In this document: positions 7,160 to 12,820 of the stretch, in pieces | Numbering within the stretch: position 1 is the first letter of the stretch | Layout of the letters: each line of letters opens with the position of its first letter | Assembly (NCBI GenBank): GCA_031384695.1 | Contig: JANNAV010000185.1 | Location: 1-13,384, forward strand | Length of the DNA: 13,384 nt | DNA from: JANNAV01 sp031384695 | GTDB lineage: Bacteria > Pseudomonadota > Alphaproteobacteria > Rhodobacterales > Rhodobacteraceae | Direction of reading: 5' to 3' | Translations under genes and position numbers: made by a program | Notes under the pieces: model-generated | The model's database searches: none | Seen by the model: only the letters and a program-made list of their open reading frames with translations | Told to the model about the DNA's origin: nothing

Positions 7160-7591
7160 AGAGGGGATATTTCCAAGCATCGCCATGAGGTGCTGATTGC
7201 TGCCCCCGGTAAGACACGCCGTCGCCGCCTGACCATCGCCAACACCACCGGTGACTTCATGCGCCTGATCGCGATCTTGCGGGAATATGGCCCGCCGGTC
7301 CGGATCGGTTTTGAAGCTACCGGCAACTATCACCGCGTGCTGATGTTTCATCTGGGCGTGGCCGGGTTTGATCTGAAGCTGGTGTCGTCTGTCGCCTTGG
7401 CCCGCAGGCGAGTGGCGCTGCACAACCGCTGGGACAAGAACGATCCTAAGGATGCACAGGTCATCTTGCATATGCTGCAGATCGGGGCGGTGCAGATCTT
7501 CCAGGGTCCGATGGTTGCCGGCACGAACGATATTCAGGAATTGTCCAAAACCCATGATGTCGTATCGCGCATCAAGACCAAGCTGTGGCAC
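7160..7591 (+). pseudogene. IS110-family transposase remnant (both ends missing)
   Basis: From the Asp codon at 7166 the frame reads GDISKHRHEVLIA, then GFEATGNYHRVL, then KNDPKDAQVILHMLQIGAVQ, and finally IQELSKTHDVVSRIKTKLWH, where homology stops at 7591. This is the DEDD (RuvC-like) N-terminal domain of IS110 transposases, and all four acidic residues (D, E, D, D) are visible. The normal N-terminal Met segment is replaced by unrelated residues. The C-terminal Transposase_20 domain with its catalytic Ser is absent. The open frame runs on to 7861 without similarity. The element is therefore dead by itself and marks an old insertion and deletion between the DUF2182 operon and the monooxygenase region. 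Confidence 0.8.
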
Positions 7592-7886
7592 CTAAGCCTC
7601 CCCTGTATTCGCTGTGGGAGAGACCACATCATGCCGGCGGAGCCCGCCTCGGCAACCACTCAATACGTAACCGGTCGCTCGGATGCGACGGACGAAGATC
7701 AGAAAATAGCCGGGGCATTGATCTCCTGCGGCGCGGCACCGCGTTCACCAGCACGGAGATCCCCCTACGCCCTCACCGCGATTGAAGGCAATCACTTGCC
7801 TGGCAACAGGCGGGTGAACCGGCGTGGCCCGACACTACATCGCGCCGGGCGTTTGGGATAAATGCCGCAACCACGCCCCGGCGCCC
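7592..7886. other. Intergenic scar without a recognisable gene
   Basis: Reading all frames of this 295-bp stretch, I see no protein family, start signal or clear IS terminus. Open frames run through it only because of high GC content. It probably derives from the deletion that removed the 3' half of the IS110 element. Its one structured part is the hairpin at 7842-7884. Confidence 0.5.
7842..7884 (-). terminator. Strong hairpin after the AcoR-like regulator
   Basis: GCGCCGGGCGT (7842-7852) pairs with ACGCCCCGGCGC (7873-7884) with a single bulged base, giving an 11-bp GC-rich stem around a 20-nt loop. On the minus strand it begins 2 bp past the regulator's stop codon, the position expected of a terminator. 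There is no clear T-run after it, so intrinsic termination is uncertain. Confidence 0.45.
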
Positions 7887-9932
7887 CTACGCCTCGTCGG
7901 GCGCCGTTCGCAATCCCATGCTCTTCATTTTCCGGTACAGCGTCGGTCTGGAAATGCCCAGCGCCGTTGCGGTGTGGCTGATGTTGCCATGATAGCGCAC
8001 AAGCGAGCTTTCGATCAGCAAAACCTCGGCATCCTTGAGCGAACGCGCCTGCGCCTGCCGCTGGTCTTGCAAGGCGGGCGGCGTGGGACCGGCCGGGGCG
8101 GGTACGGCAATCTCGCGCGGCAGATCGGCCAGCGTCACATGGCGCGATTTTGCCAGATAATGCAGGCCCGAGATGACGTTGCGCAACTCGCGTACATTGC
8201 CCGGCCAGACATGCGCCATCAGGGCATCTTCAACCTCCGAGCCCAGCACCAGCAACCCGCGCCCGGTTTCCACATGGATCTTGCGGTTATAATGTTCGGC
8301 GATCAGCAAGATATCCTCGCCCCGGTCGCGCAGCGGCGGAATTTTCAGGATGATCGTGCTCAGCCGGTAGAAAAGATCACGCCGGAACCGCCCGGCCTCA
8401 ACCTCATCCAGCAACACGCGGTTGGTCAGCGATATCACCCGCACCGAGGGCGCCGTCTGCTCGGGTCCGTGCAGGCCGGTCAGCCGGTCTTCCAGCACCC
8501 GCAGCAGAAACGGCTGCACATCGGCGGGCAACTCGCCGATCTCATCCAGACACAGCGGCGCCGACAGGCCGCCCTCCAAAGGCAGCAACAGCCCCTCGCC
8601 GAAAACCTGCGGCGTGATCGCACCGCAGTTTATGGCGTGAAACGGGTGGGCATCACCCGGCTTCATCTGCGAATGGATCAGGCGGGCGAAAAGCTCCTTG
8701 CCAACGCCGGTCTGGCCCTCGATCAGGGTTGGCGTGTTGACGCCCGCAATGCGGTGGGCGGTGTCCAGCGCCTCAAGGATCGCATCGCTTTTGCCGACGA
8801 TCATCAGGTCGGTGCCCTGAATTTGCAGGCCGGGCATGGCGATGATGGGCATGGCGATGATGGGCACGGCAATCATGGGCGCTGATTTCGGCCGCTGCAT
8901 CGCCGGGTGTGCGGGCTTGAACACCAGCGCCGCCCCCTTCACCTCGCCGTCAAACTCGATCAGGCGAATGTCATGACAGCCGGGCTCAGCGGGCAGAGAC
9001 GCCAGAATGCGCTCCTCGGTCAGCCCGTCGCGCAGATCAAGAAACCTTGTACCAAGGCCAAGGTCACGGCCCGACAGCCCCGCCTCAAGGCCCGAATTGC
9101 GGTTGTAGATCAGCCGGCCAAAGCGGTCGACAATCGCCAGCCCATCGGCGGGTTCGCCATTGCGGGTGGGGGCAAAGCCGACGATAGCCTCCATCAGGCG
9201 CATGTTCAGCAGGGCCTGTTCGTATTCCAGTGCCACCTCGATATCGCGCGCCACGGTGGCGGCAAAGGCGGCGTTGTGTTTTTGAAAGATGCGCGTCAGG
9301 CCCGACAGGTTGATGACACCGATGATGGCGCGGTCAATCGGATCGCGGATCGGCGCTGCGGCACAGCTCCACGCCTTCATGCCCTCGCAGAAATGCTCCT
9401 CGCCGTGCACATAAACCGGCTCGCCCGCCCACAGGGCCGTGCCGATGCCGTTGGTGCCCGAATCATCTTCGCTCCACAGCCCGCCAACGCTCAGGTTGAT
9501 CTTGCTGGCCTTGCTCAGGGTGGAATTGTCGCCCACCGTTTCAAGGATGACGCCATGCGCATCGGTCAGGATCAGCATCGCCTCGGCTCCCGACAGCAAT
9601 TTGCCGATCTGGGTCATCGAAGCGCGGGTGGCGCGGCGCAGTTCGGCATGGTCATAGGTGGATTTGCTGATCGGGGTGTGGCGTTCAAGCGACGGTGCCG
9701 CGAACTGGTCAGGCTTGATGCCCGTGGTGTTGCTGCGCACCCAGGACTGGTAAATCACCGACCTTACCCCGGTCAGCGGCAGACTGGGGGCGTTGCGGTT
9801 GGCAAGGAACCGGCTCCACGCCTTCGAGGTTTCCTGCGGGTCCACATCGGCAAAATCAAAGCCCGGCCGGGGGCTGCCCCGGGGTCCACGCCCAAGCGCA
9901 TTGGGGCGCGCAGGTTGATCTGAACTCATCAT
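7887..9932 (-). CDS. AcoR/MimR-like AAA+ transcriptional activator lacking the GAFTGA loop
   Basis: A 681-residue protein with bacterial enhancer-binding architecture. A GAF-type sensor spans ~117-242, a second, PAS-like stretch ~255-340, a repeat linker 354-367, an AAA+ domain ~380-600, and a Fis-type HTH at ~648-674 (HGNISHTATALGISRPTLYR). Intact motifs are Walker A GQTGVGKE (406-413), Walker B CLDEIGE (461-467), RRDLFYRLS (517-525) and WPGNVREL (576-583). Between NCG (435-437) and Walker B only about 25 residues remain instead of about 40, and neither ELFG nor GAFTGA is present. That loop contacts sigma-54. TyrR and Rhodobacter capsulatus NtrC also lack it and act with sigma-70, so the same may hold here (inference). 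The start at ATG 9932 is set by GGGGAGGGG 5 nt upstream; an ATG follows directly at 9929. Homologues near propane-monooxygenase genes (MimR) activate those operons, which fits prmA 2.9 kb away. The effector is unknown. Confidence 0.9.
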   Translation of the reverse strand: MMSSDQPARPNALGRGPRGSPRPGFDFADVDPQETSKAWSRFLANRNAPSLPLTGVRSVIYQSWVRSNTTGIKPDQFAAPSLERHTPISKSTYDHAELRRATRASMTQIGKLLSGAEAMLILTDAHGVILETVGDNSTLSKASKINLSVGGLWSEDDSGTNGIGTALWAGEPVYVHGEEHFCEGMKAWSCAAAPIRDPIDRAIIGVINLSGLTRIFQKHNAAFAATVARDIEVALEYEQALLNMRLMEAIVGFAPTRNGEPADGLAIVDRFGRLIYNRNSGLEAGLSGRDLGLGTRFLDLRDGLTEERILASLPAEPGCHDIRLIEFDGEVKGAALVFKPAHPAMQRPKSAPMIAVPIIAMPIIAMPGLQIQGTDLMIVGKSDAILEALDTAHRIAGVNTPTLIEGQTGVGKELFARLIHSQMKPGDAHPFHAINCGAITPQVFGEGLLLPLEGGLSAPLCLDEIGELPADVQPFLLRVLEDRLTGLHGPEQTAPSVRVISLTNRVLLDEVEAGRFRRDLFYRLSTIILKIPPLRDRGEDILLIAEHYNRKIHVETGRGLLVLGSEVEDALMAHVWPGNVRELRNVISGLHYLAKSRHVTLADLPREIAVPAPAGPTPPALQDQRQAQARSLKDAEVLLIESSLVRYHGNISHTATALGISRPTLYRKMKSMGLRTAPDEA
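8836..8880. repeat. Three 15-bp tandem repeats inside the activator gene
   Basis: Two perfect copies of ATGGCGATGATGGGC (8836-8850, 8851-8865) are followed by a third with three changes (8866-8880). On the coding strand they give the hydrophobic linker MIAVPIIAMPIIAMP, between the sensor half and the AAA+ domain. Unit length is a multiple of three, so copy changes would alter linker length without breaking the frame. Confidence 0.9.
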
Positions 9933-9963
9933 TAAATCCCCTCCCCTGGATTTAGAGCGGATC

Positions 9964-9990
9964 TCCTTCAATCTGATTCAGATTGAAGGA
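9964..9990. repeat. 27-bp near-contiguous perfect inverted repeat upstream of the activator
   Basis: TCCTTCAATCTGA (9964-9976) and its exact reverse complement (9978-9990) are separated by one T. The left flank reads TTTAGAGCGGATC. TAGAGC-flanked palindromes of this style are a familiar dispersed intergenic repeat of Alphaproteobacteria (recollection, not searched). It lies 32 bp upstream of the activator's ATG, between promoter and ribosome-binding site. It could be an autoregulatory operator, an mRNA hairpin or a mobile palindrome. A looser pair, TGTTGCG (10018-10024) and CGCAACA (10055-10061), lies just beyond it. The rest of 9933-10138 shows nothing else I can name. Confidence 0.75.
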
Positions 9991-10115
9991 AATCCAAGAC
10001 AGGAACAGCCTGGGTATGTTGCGTGTTGGGCTTGATCGGCCGAACCAGATCAGGCGCAACACATTTTAGTCGTCGGTTTTGCGCAAACGCCGCGTTCTCG
10101 TATCACACGCGCGAA

Positions 10116-10138
10116 CAGCCCGCTTGCCAGACGGGCTG
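10116..10138 (-). terminator. Terminator-like hairpin after the 158-residue gene
   Basis: On the minus strand, CAGCCCG and CGGGCTG form a 7-bp stem with a 9-nt loop, directly after the TAG stop at 10139-10141. TTCGCG follows rather than a T-run, so strength is uncertain. It would separate this gene from the activator gene downstream. Confidence 0.5.
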
Positions 10139-10615
10139 CTACGCAAGGTTCAGCCGGGTTCTGATGTCCTGCCCCAGATCGCCTTCGGAATAGTCGCAGT
10201 TCAGGGTCCGGTTCGCCAGATCAGCGATCTTGTCGTGCAACTCGGGGCTCAGCGGGCTGAAAAAGCCGTTCTCCGCCGTGGCAATCACAAACTGCACCGC
10301 ACCGTTGATCCGCTTCAACTGGCCCAGAAAATGCAGCTGCACGCCCGAACTGGTATCGGCCAGCACAACCCGGCCATTGGGGCTGATCCGCAGATAGGGA
10401 ACCGGCACATCGGGCAGCCGCGGGCGCGCCTGATCAACGATGATCAATCCTTGCGCCTGCGGTCCGGGGGCGGCTTTCTTCGCCTTGTCGGCCGAGTATT
10501 TGCCACCGCTTAACGTATCGGCCAGCTTTTCAATCGTGCCCCAGTTGCGGGCAAGATGTTGTTTGGCCTGTTGATCTTCGGCCCGGGGGCCGGATTTCTT
10601 TGAAAAGATGTCCAC
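10139..10615 (-). CDS. Uncharacterised 158-residue protein under a prm-like promoter
   Basis: I do not recognise this family. The protein is soluble and begins MDIFSKKSGPRAEDQQAKQH. A basic, helix-prone N-terminal third comes first. The middle is beta-rich (GLIIVDQARPRLPDVPVP, YLRISPNGRVVLADTSSGVQLHFLG), and a helical tail ends in SEGDLGQDIRTRLNLA. There is no signal peptide or membrane segment. The start is probably the GTG at 10615, because AGAGGAG lies 10 nt before it; the GTG at 10624 is only 1 nt from that site. The promoter motif at 10700-10763 is shared with the monooxygenase gene, so it is probably expressed together with it. The hairpin between it and the 72-residue gene suggests its own transcript. 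Role unknown; an accessory or assembly factor for the oxygenase is only one possibility. Confidence 0.75.
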   Translation of the reverse strand: MDIFSKKSGPRAEDQQAKQHLARNWGTIEKLADTLSGGKYSADKAKKAAPGPQAQGLIIVDQARPRLPDVPVPYLRISPNGRVVLADTSSGVQLHFLGQLKRINGAVQFVIATAENGFFSPLSPELHDKIADLANRTLNCDYSEGDLGQDIRTRLNLA

Positions 10616-10699
10616 GCAAGCCACACTCCTCTGATATTTTTTACGGTGGCGATTTGCCGCAGTGACTTTGCAAAGCTAACACAGGTTAGCAATTCTGCG

Positions 10700-10763
10700 G
10701 CACAGCAAATGCCCTGCGCCCGAAGAGGCCGCATTTGTAACGATCTGTTACACGCCCGTTACA
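10700..10763 (-). promoter_or_regulatory. Activator-type site plus -24/-12-like box upstream of the 158-residue gene
   Basis: TGTAAC-GATCT-GTTACA (10736-10752, read on plus) is a perfect inverted repeat with 6-bp arms. A third half-site GTTACA is at 10758-10763. Read on the minus strand, GATCGTTACA is followed after exactly 22 bp by GGCA (GG at 10713-10712) and then by GC at 10701-10700, the GG-N10-GC spacing of sigma-54 promoters. The box reads GGGCATTTGCTGTGCC, a weak match to TGGCAC-N5-TTGC. The same layout occurs before the monooxygenase gene. The binding protein is not shown by the sequence; the AcoR-like activator is the likely candidate. Confidence 0.6.
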
Positions 10764-10766
10764 CGG

Positions 10767-10799
10767 CCCCCGGTCAGTTCGGCTCAGTTCGGCCGGGGG
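10767..10799 (-). terminator. Hairpin at the end of the 72-residue gene
   Basis: CCCCCGG (10767-10773) pairs with CCGGGGG (10793-10799) around a loop made of a 10-bp tandem duplication, TCAGTTCGGC twice (10774-10793). The duplication includes the stop codon region. It may terminate the coiled-coil/propeller/72-residue transcript before the next promoter. No T-run is seen. Confidence 0.4.
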
Positions 10800-11002
10800 G
10801 CAGCACCGGTATCGGCCGGTGCCTTGACCTTGGCCCCCATCCGGCCTTCGCTGATCCAGCGCGCCGCCAGCACGAAGGCGCCGGTGGCAAACTCGCGGCC
10901 ATGGGCGGCGATCATCTCTTCGCCGATCAGGGCAATGCGCTGAAAAAACGCGTCTTTGCTTTGCTCTTCGGGGGTCAGTTCTTCAACGGCTTTGCTGGGC
11001 AT
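10784..11002 (-). CDS. Small uncharacterised protein (72 residues)
   Basis: I cannot assign a family. The protein is mostly helical: MPSKAVEELTPEEQSKDAFF, then IALIGEEMIAAHGREFATGAFVLAARWISEGRMG, and a Pro/Ala-rich tail. The middle is amphipathic rather than a clear membrane segment. It starts 11 bp after the propeller gene's stop, with AAAGG about 8 nt before ATG, so it is the third gene of an operon with the coiled-coil and propeller genes. Small size and position suggest a partner or adaptor of the propeller protein (inference). The coding call rests on start signal, spacing and lack of overlap. Confidence 0.7.
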   Translation of the reverse strand: MPSKAVEELTPEEQSKDAFFQRIALIGEEMIAAHGREFATGAFVLAARWISEGRMGAKVKAPADTGAAPRPN

Positions 11003-11013
11003 GGTGCGGCCTT

Positions 11014-12129
11014 TCAGGATTTGAACATGCTGTCAGGGAATTCAACAAGTGCGGCAGACCCGTCGGCACCGGCTAGTGCCAGATAGCTGCCACACCCGGA
11101 CCATGCCATCGCGGTAAACCCGGCCCCGGTGTCTTCGCGCAGCAAAATCTCGGACGGCCGGCCAATTTCCGCCAGACTAAGCAGACCATTGGCATAACCC
11201 ACAGCCACCAGATTGCGCGACGGGCAGGTGGCGATGGCGTCCACCAGCACAAGGCCCGCCTTGCCCGAGGTGACATCGCTGTTATCCGCCATCGACCACG
11301 CCGCCACCCGGAACGCGCCCGAGGCCACCACGGTGTTGCTGGGGCTGGCAAAGGCCACATGTCGCACAGGGGCAGGAAAGTTGCCATGCTGCGTGGCGGC
11401 GTTGGTGGCGGCATCAATCACGCAAAAGCCAGCCGTCTGCAGGCAGATCGCCAATGCCGTGCCATCACCCCGCCAGACGATTGCGGTGGGATGGCCCGCA
11501 AGCGGCGCATGCACCGGCGCATCGTGCGGGTTGCTCACCGACCATCGCGTAACGCCCGCCGCATGCGCCACCGCCAAAATCCGGCCATCCGGCGAAAACG
11601 CCATGGCGGCAATCCCGGCCAGCGTGGCCAGCACCTGCCCGCCCAGCAGCACCTGATCGCCACAAACATAACCCACCACACCCGCAAAACTGGCCACCAG
11701 CGCAATCGGCCCAGGCGCCTTGATCGCCATATGCACCGCAATTCCGCCGGGGGTCAGCGCATTGATCCGCCCTGTCGCCTTGGCAAAGGCAAACCCATCC
11801 GCCCCATGAGCCACCACCGGCGACGTGCGCCCCTCGCTGAAATCCGCCGGTTTCAGCGGCGGCGCAGGCCTGTCACGCGGCGCAATCGTCAGACGCGCCG
11901 TATCAACCGCACGCCGCACACGGCTGTTGGGCGCATCCTTGTCCGCCGTCGGGGCCAGATGCACCGTGCCATCGGCGCTGGCAAAAGCAACCGCCGTGTT
12001 GTTGGCGTTGAAGGTGATGCCCAGCGCGGGCGATGCCAGCCGCCACTCGCGGGCAATAAGATCAAACAATTGCAGATGCGCGCGCTCGTCTTTCATCGCA
12101 GCCCCCGTCTTCATCGCAGCCCCCGTCAT
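11014..12129 (-). CDS. WD40-like beta-propeller protein
   Basis: This 371-residue protein is built from about seven or eight repeats of ~40 residues, with strands such as ALGITFNANNTAVAFASADG, AMAFSPDGRILAVAHAAGV, AIVWRGDGTALAICLQTAG, HVAFASPSNTVVASGAFRVAAW and AMAWSGCGSYLALAGADGSA. The pattern is that of WD40/quinoprotein-like propellers, though Trp-Asp endings are mostly lost. There is no signal peptide, so it should be a cytoplasmic scaffold. The ATG at 12129 overlaps the upstream stop as ATGA, which favours coupled translation. In-frame ATGs at 12114 and 12096 each follow GGGGGCTGCG and may be used instead. Second gene of a three-gene operon. Function unknown; propellers usually mediate protein contacts. 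Confidence 0.82.
   Translation of the reverse strand: MTGAAMKTGAAMKDERAHLQLFDLIAREWRLASPALGITFNANNTAVAFASADGTVHLAPTADKDAPNSRVRRAVDTARLTIAPRDRPAPPLKPADFSEGRTSPVVAHGADGFAFAKATGRINALTPGGIAVHMAIKAPGPIALVASFAGVVGYVCGDQVLLGGQVLATLAGIAAMAFSPDGRILAVAHAAGVTRWSVSNPHDAPVHAPLAGHPTAIVWRGDGTALAICLQTAGFCVIDAATNAATQHGNFPAPVRHVAFASPSNTVVASGAFRVAAWSMADNSDVTSGKAGLVLVDAIATCPSRNLVAVGYANGLLSLAEIGRPSEILLREDTGAGFTAMAWSGCGSYLALAGADGSAALVEFPDSMFKS
12092..12127. repeat. Perfect 18-bp tandem duplication at the propeller gene start
   Basis: TTCATCGCAGCCCCCGTC occurs twice in a row (12092-12109, 12110-12127). On the coding strand each copy supplies GGGGG, a short spacer and an in-frame ATG, so the duplication has doubled a possible ribosome-binding/start module near the propeller gene's N-terminus. 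Confidence 0.9.
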
Positions 12130-12446
12130 GATTGGCACAAAGAGGCGATGTCGGCATTGATCTTGCTCATCAGCCCCTCCATCTTTTCCACCTCGGCCTC
12201 GGTCTCGTGCAACTGCTGCCGCAACAGCGCATCCTCGCCATAAAGCGCCTCCAGACTGGCCCGGCTGGCCCCGGCCACCCCCTGATCAAGGTCGCGCTCG
12301 GCGCACATCACCTCGATCTCCTTGCCCGCAACCCGCTGCCTGCGGCTCAGAAGTTTCGACGTCTCCTGACTGGTCAGAATAACCAGTGCCACCCGCATTT
12401 TCTGCAGGCCCGCCATCTTTTCCGAACTCTCCGCCGCATCAGCCAC
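12126..12446 (-). CDS. Coiled-coil protein (106 residues), first gene of the propeller operon
   Basis: No family recognised. Nearly the whole chain is predicted helix rich in Glu, Leu, Arg and Ala (KMRVALVILTSQETSKLLSR, then ASLEALYGEDALLRQQLHETE, EAEVEKMEGLMSKINADI), with heptad-like spacing typical of a coiled coil. There is no signal peptide. The GTG start at 12446 has AAGGGG 7 nt upstream; an ATG at 12416 with GGAAAAG close by is a credible alternative. It overlaps the propeller gene by ATGA, so the two products are probably made in matched amounts and may form a complex (inference). It is divergent from the monooxygenase gene, and the TGTAAC-type repeats start about 100 bp upstream. The shape recalls FliJ/YscO-like coiled coils, but I have no specific evidence for that. 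Confidence 0.75.
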   Translation of the reverse strand: MADAAESSEKMAGLQKMRVALVILTSQETSKLLSRRQRVAGKEIEVMCAERDLDQGVAGASRASLEALYGEDALLRQQLHETEAEVEKMEGLMSKINADIASLCQS

Positions 12447-12543
12447 GCCGCCGCCCCTTCGATCCGCAGTCAGGCCACAGAACCCATCCCCCTTTTTAAG
12501 ACGTATCCGCAGCGCACAAAATGAAATCGCAAAACCGCCCGTG

Positions 12544-12583
12544 GCGTCACGTTTCGTTACACCGCGTCACTGATCGTTACACA
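12544..12583. promoter_or_regulatory. Two 20-bp iterated activator-type sites between the divergent operons
   Basis: GCGTCAC-gttt-CGTTACA (unit from 12544) and GCGTCAC-tgat-CGTTACA (unit from 12564) repeat with an exact 20-bp period, about two helical turns, so both copies face the same side of DNA. On the minus strand each reads TGTAACG-N4-GTGACGC, an imperfect inverted repeat. The 10-mer TGTAACGATC of the second copy is identical to the perfect palindrome at 10736. The arrangement is typical of tandem sites for a dimeric Fis-type activator. Confidence 0.65.
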
Positions 12584-12603
12584 AAAAATATCTGTTTGGC
12601 CGT

Positions 12604-12618
12604 GGCAGATTTTGCGCC
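12604..12618 (+). promoter_or_regulatory. Candidate -24/-12-like promoter of the monooxygenase operon
   Basis: TGGCAGATTTTGCGCC has GG at 12604-12605 and GC at 12616-12617, the only GG-N10-GC I found on the plus strand between the tandem sites and the gene start. The -24 part (TGGCA) is good; the -12 part (GCGC instead of TTGC) is poor. GTTACA ends exactly 22 bp before the GG, as at the other site. If real, the leader to ATG 12821 is about 190 nt. A sigma-70 promoter elsewhere in the gap is not excluded. Confidence 0.45.
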
Positions 12619-12648
12619 CTTACTGCCTCATCGAACAAACCGACGCCG

Positions 12649-12665
12649 CCGGGCCAGATGCCCGG
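12649..12665 (+). other. Small GC hairpin in the monooxygenase leader
   Basis: CCGGGC (12649-12654) and GCCCGG (12660-12665) form a 6-bp stem with loop CAGAT. It would lie in the 5' leader if transcription starts near 12630. The rest of the leader up to 12820 shows no further structure I would name, apart from the ribosome-binding site AAGGTGAG before ATG 12821. Confidence 0.4.
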
Positions 12666-12820
12666 ACCGGTTCAAGAACGAAGGAAGGGAGGCCTGCGTT
12701 GAGATTTGAATTCACTGACTCTTCAACGTCTTGGATACCTGACGGTCGCACAGATCGCAGTTCTCTGACCTTTGCCGACGTTTCTGCCTACACACCCTTC
12801 AACAGATAAGGTGAGCAACA

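Noticed and set aside
7824..9923. Long plus-strand open frames (353 and 338 codons) opposite the activator gene
   Set aside because: They are antisense shadows of a GC-rich gene. Their translations are Arg/Gln/His-rich with no family pattern, while the minus strand carries clear GAF, AAA+ and Fis motifs.
10690..10705. A sigma-54 promoter at TGTGCCGCAGAATTGCT (minus strand) upstream of the 158-residue gene
   Set aside because: It has a good TTGCT but the -24 element lacks GG at the right distance. The GGCA-N8-GC box at 10700-10714 keeps the spacing and matches the second site, so I prefer it.
11359..12243. 294-codon plus-strand frame opposite the propeller gene
   Set aside because: The translation is extremely Arg/His-rich and repetitive, with no start signal. 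The minus strand gives regular propeller repeats.
12684..12697. Other GG...GC pairs upstream of the monooxygenase gene (for example near 12684-12697 and 12744-12758)
   Set aside because: The spacing is off by one base, which sigma-54 promoters rarely tolerate.
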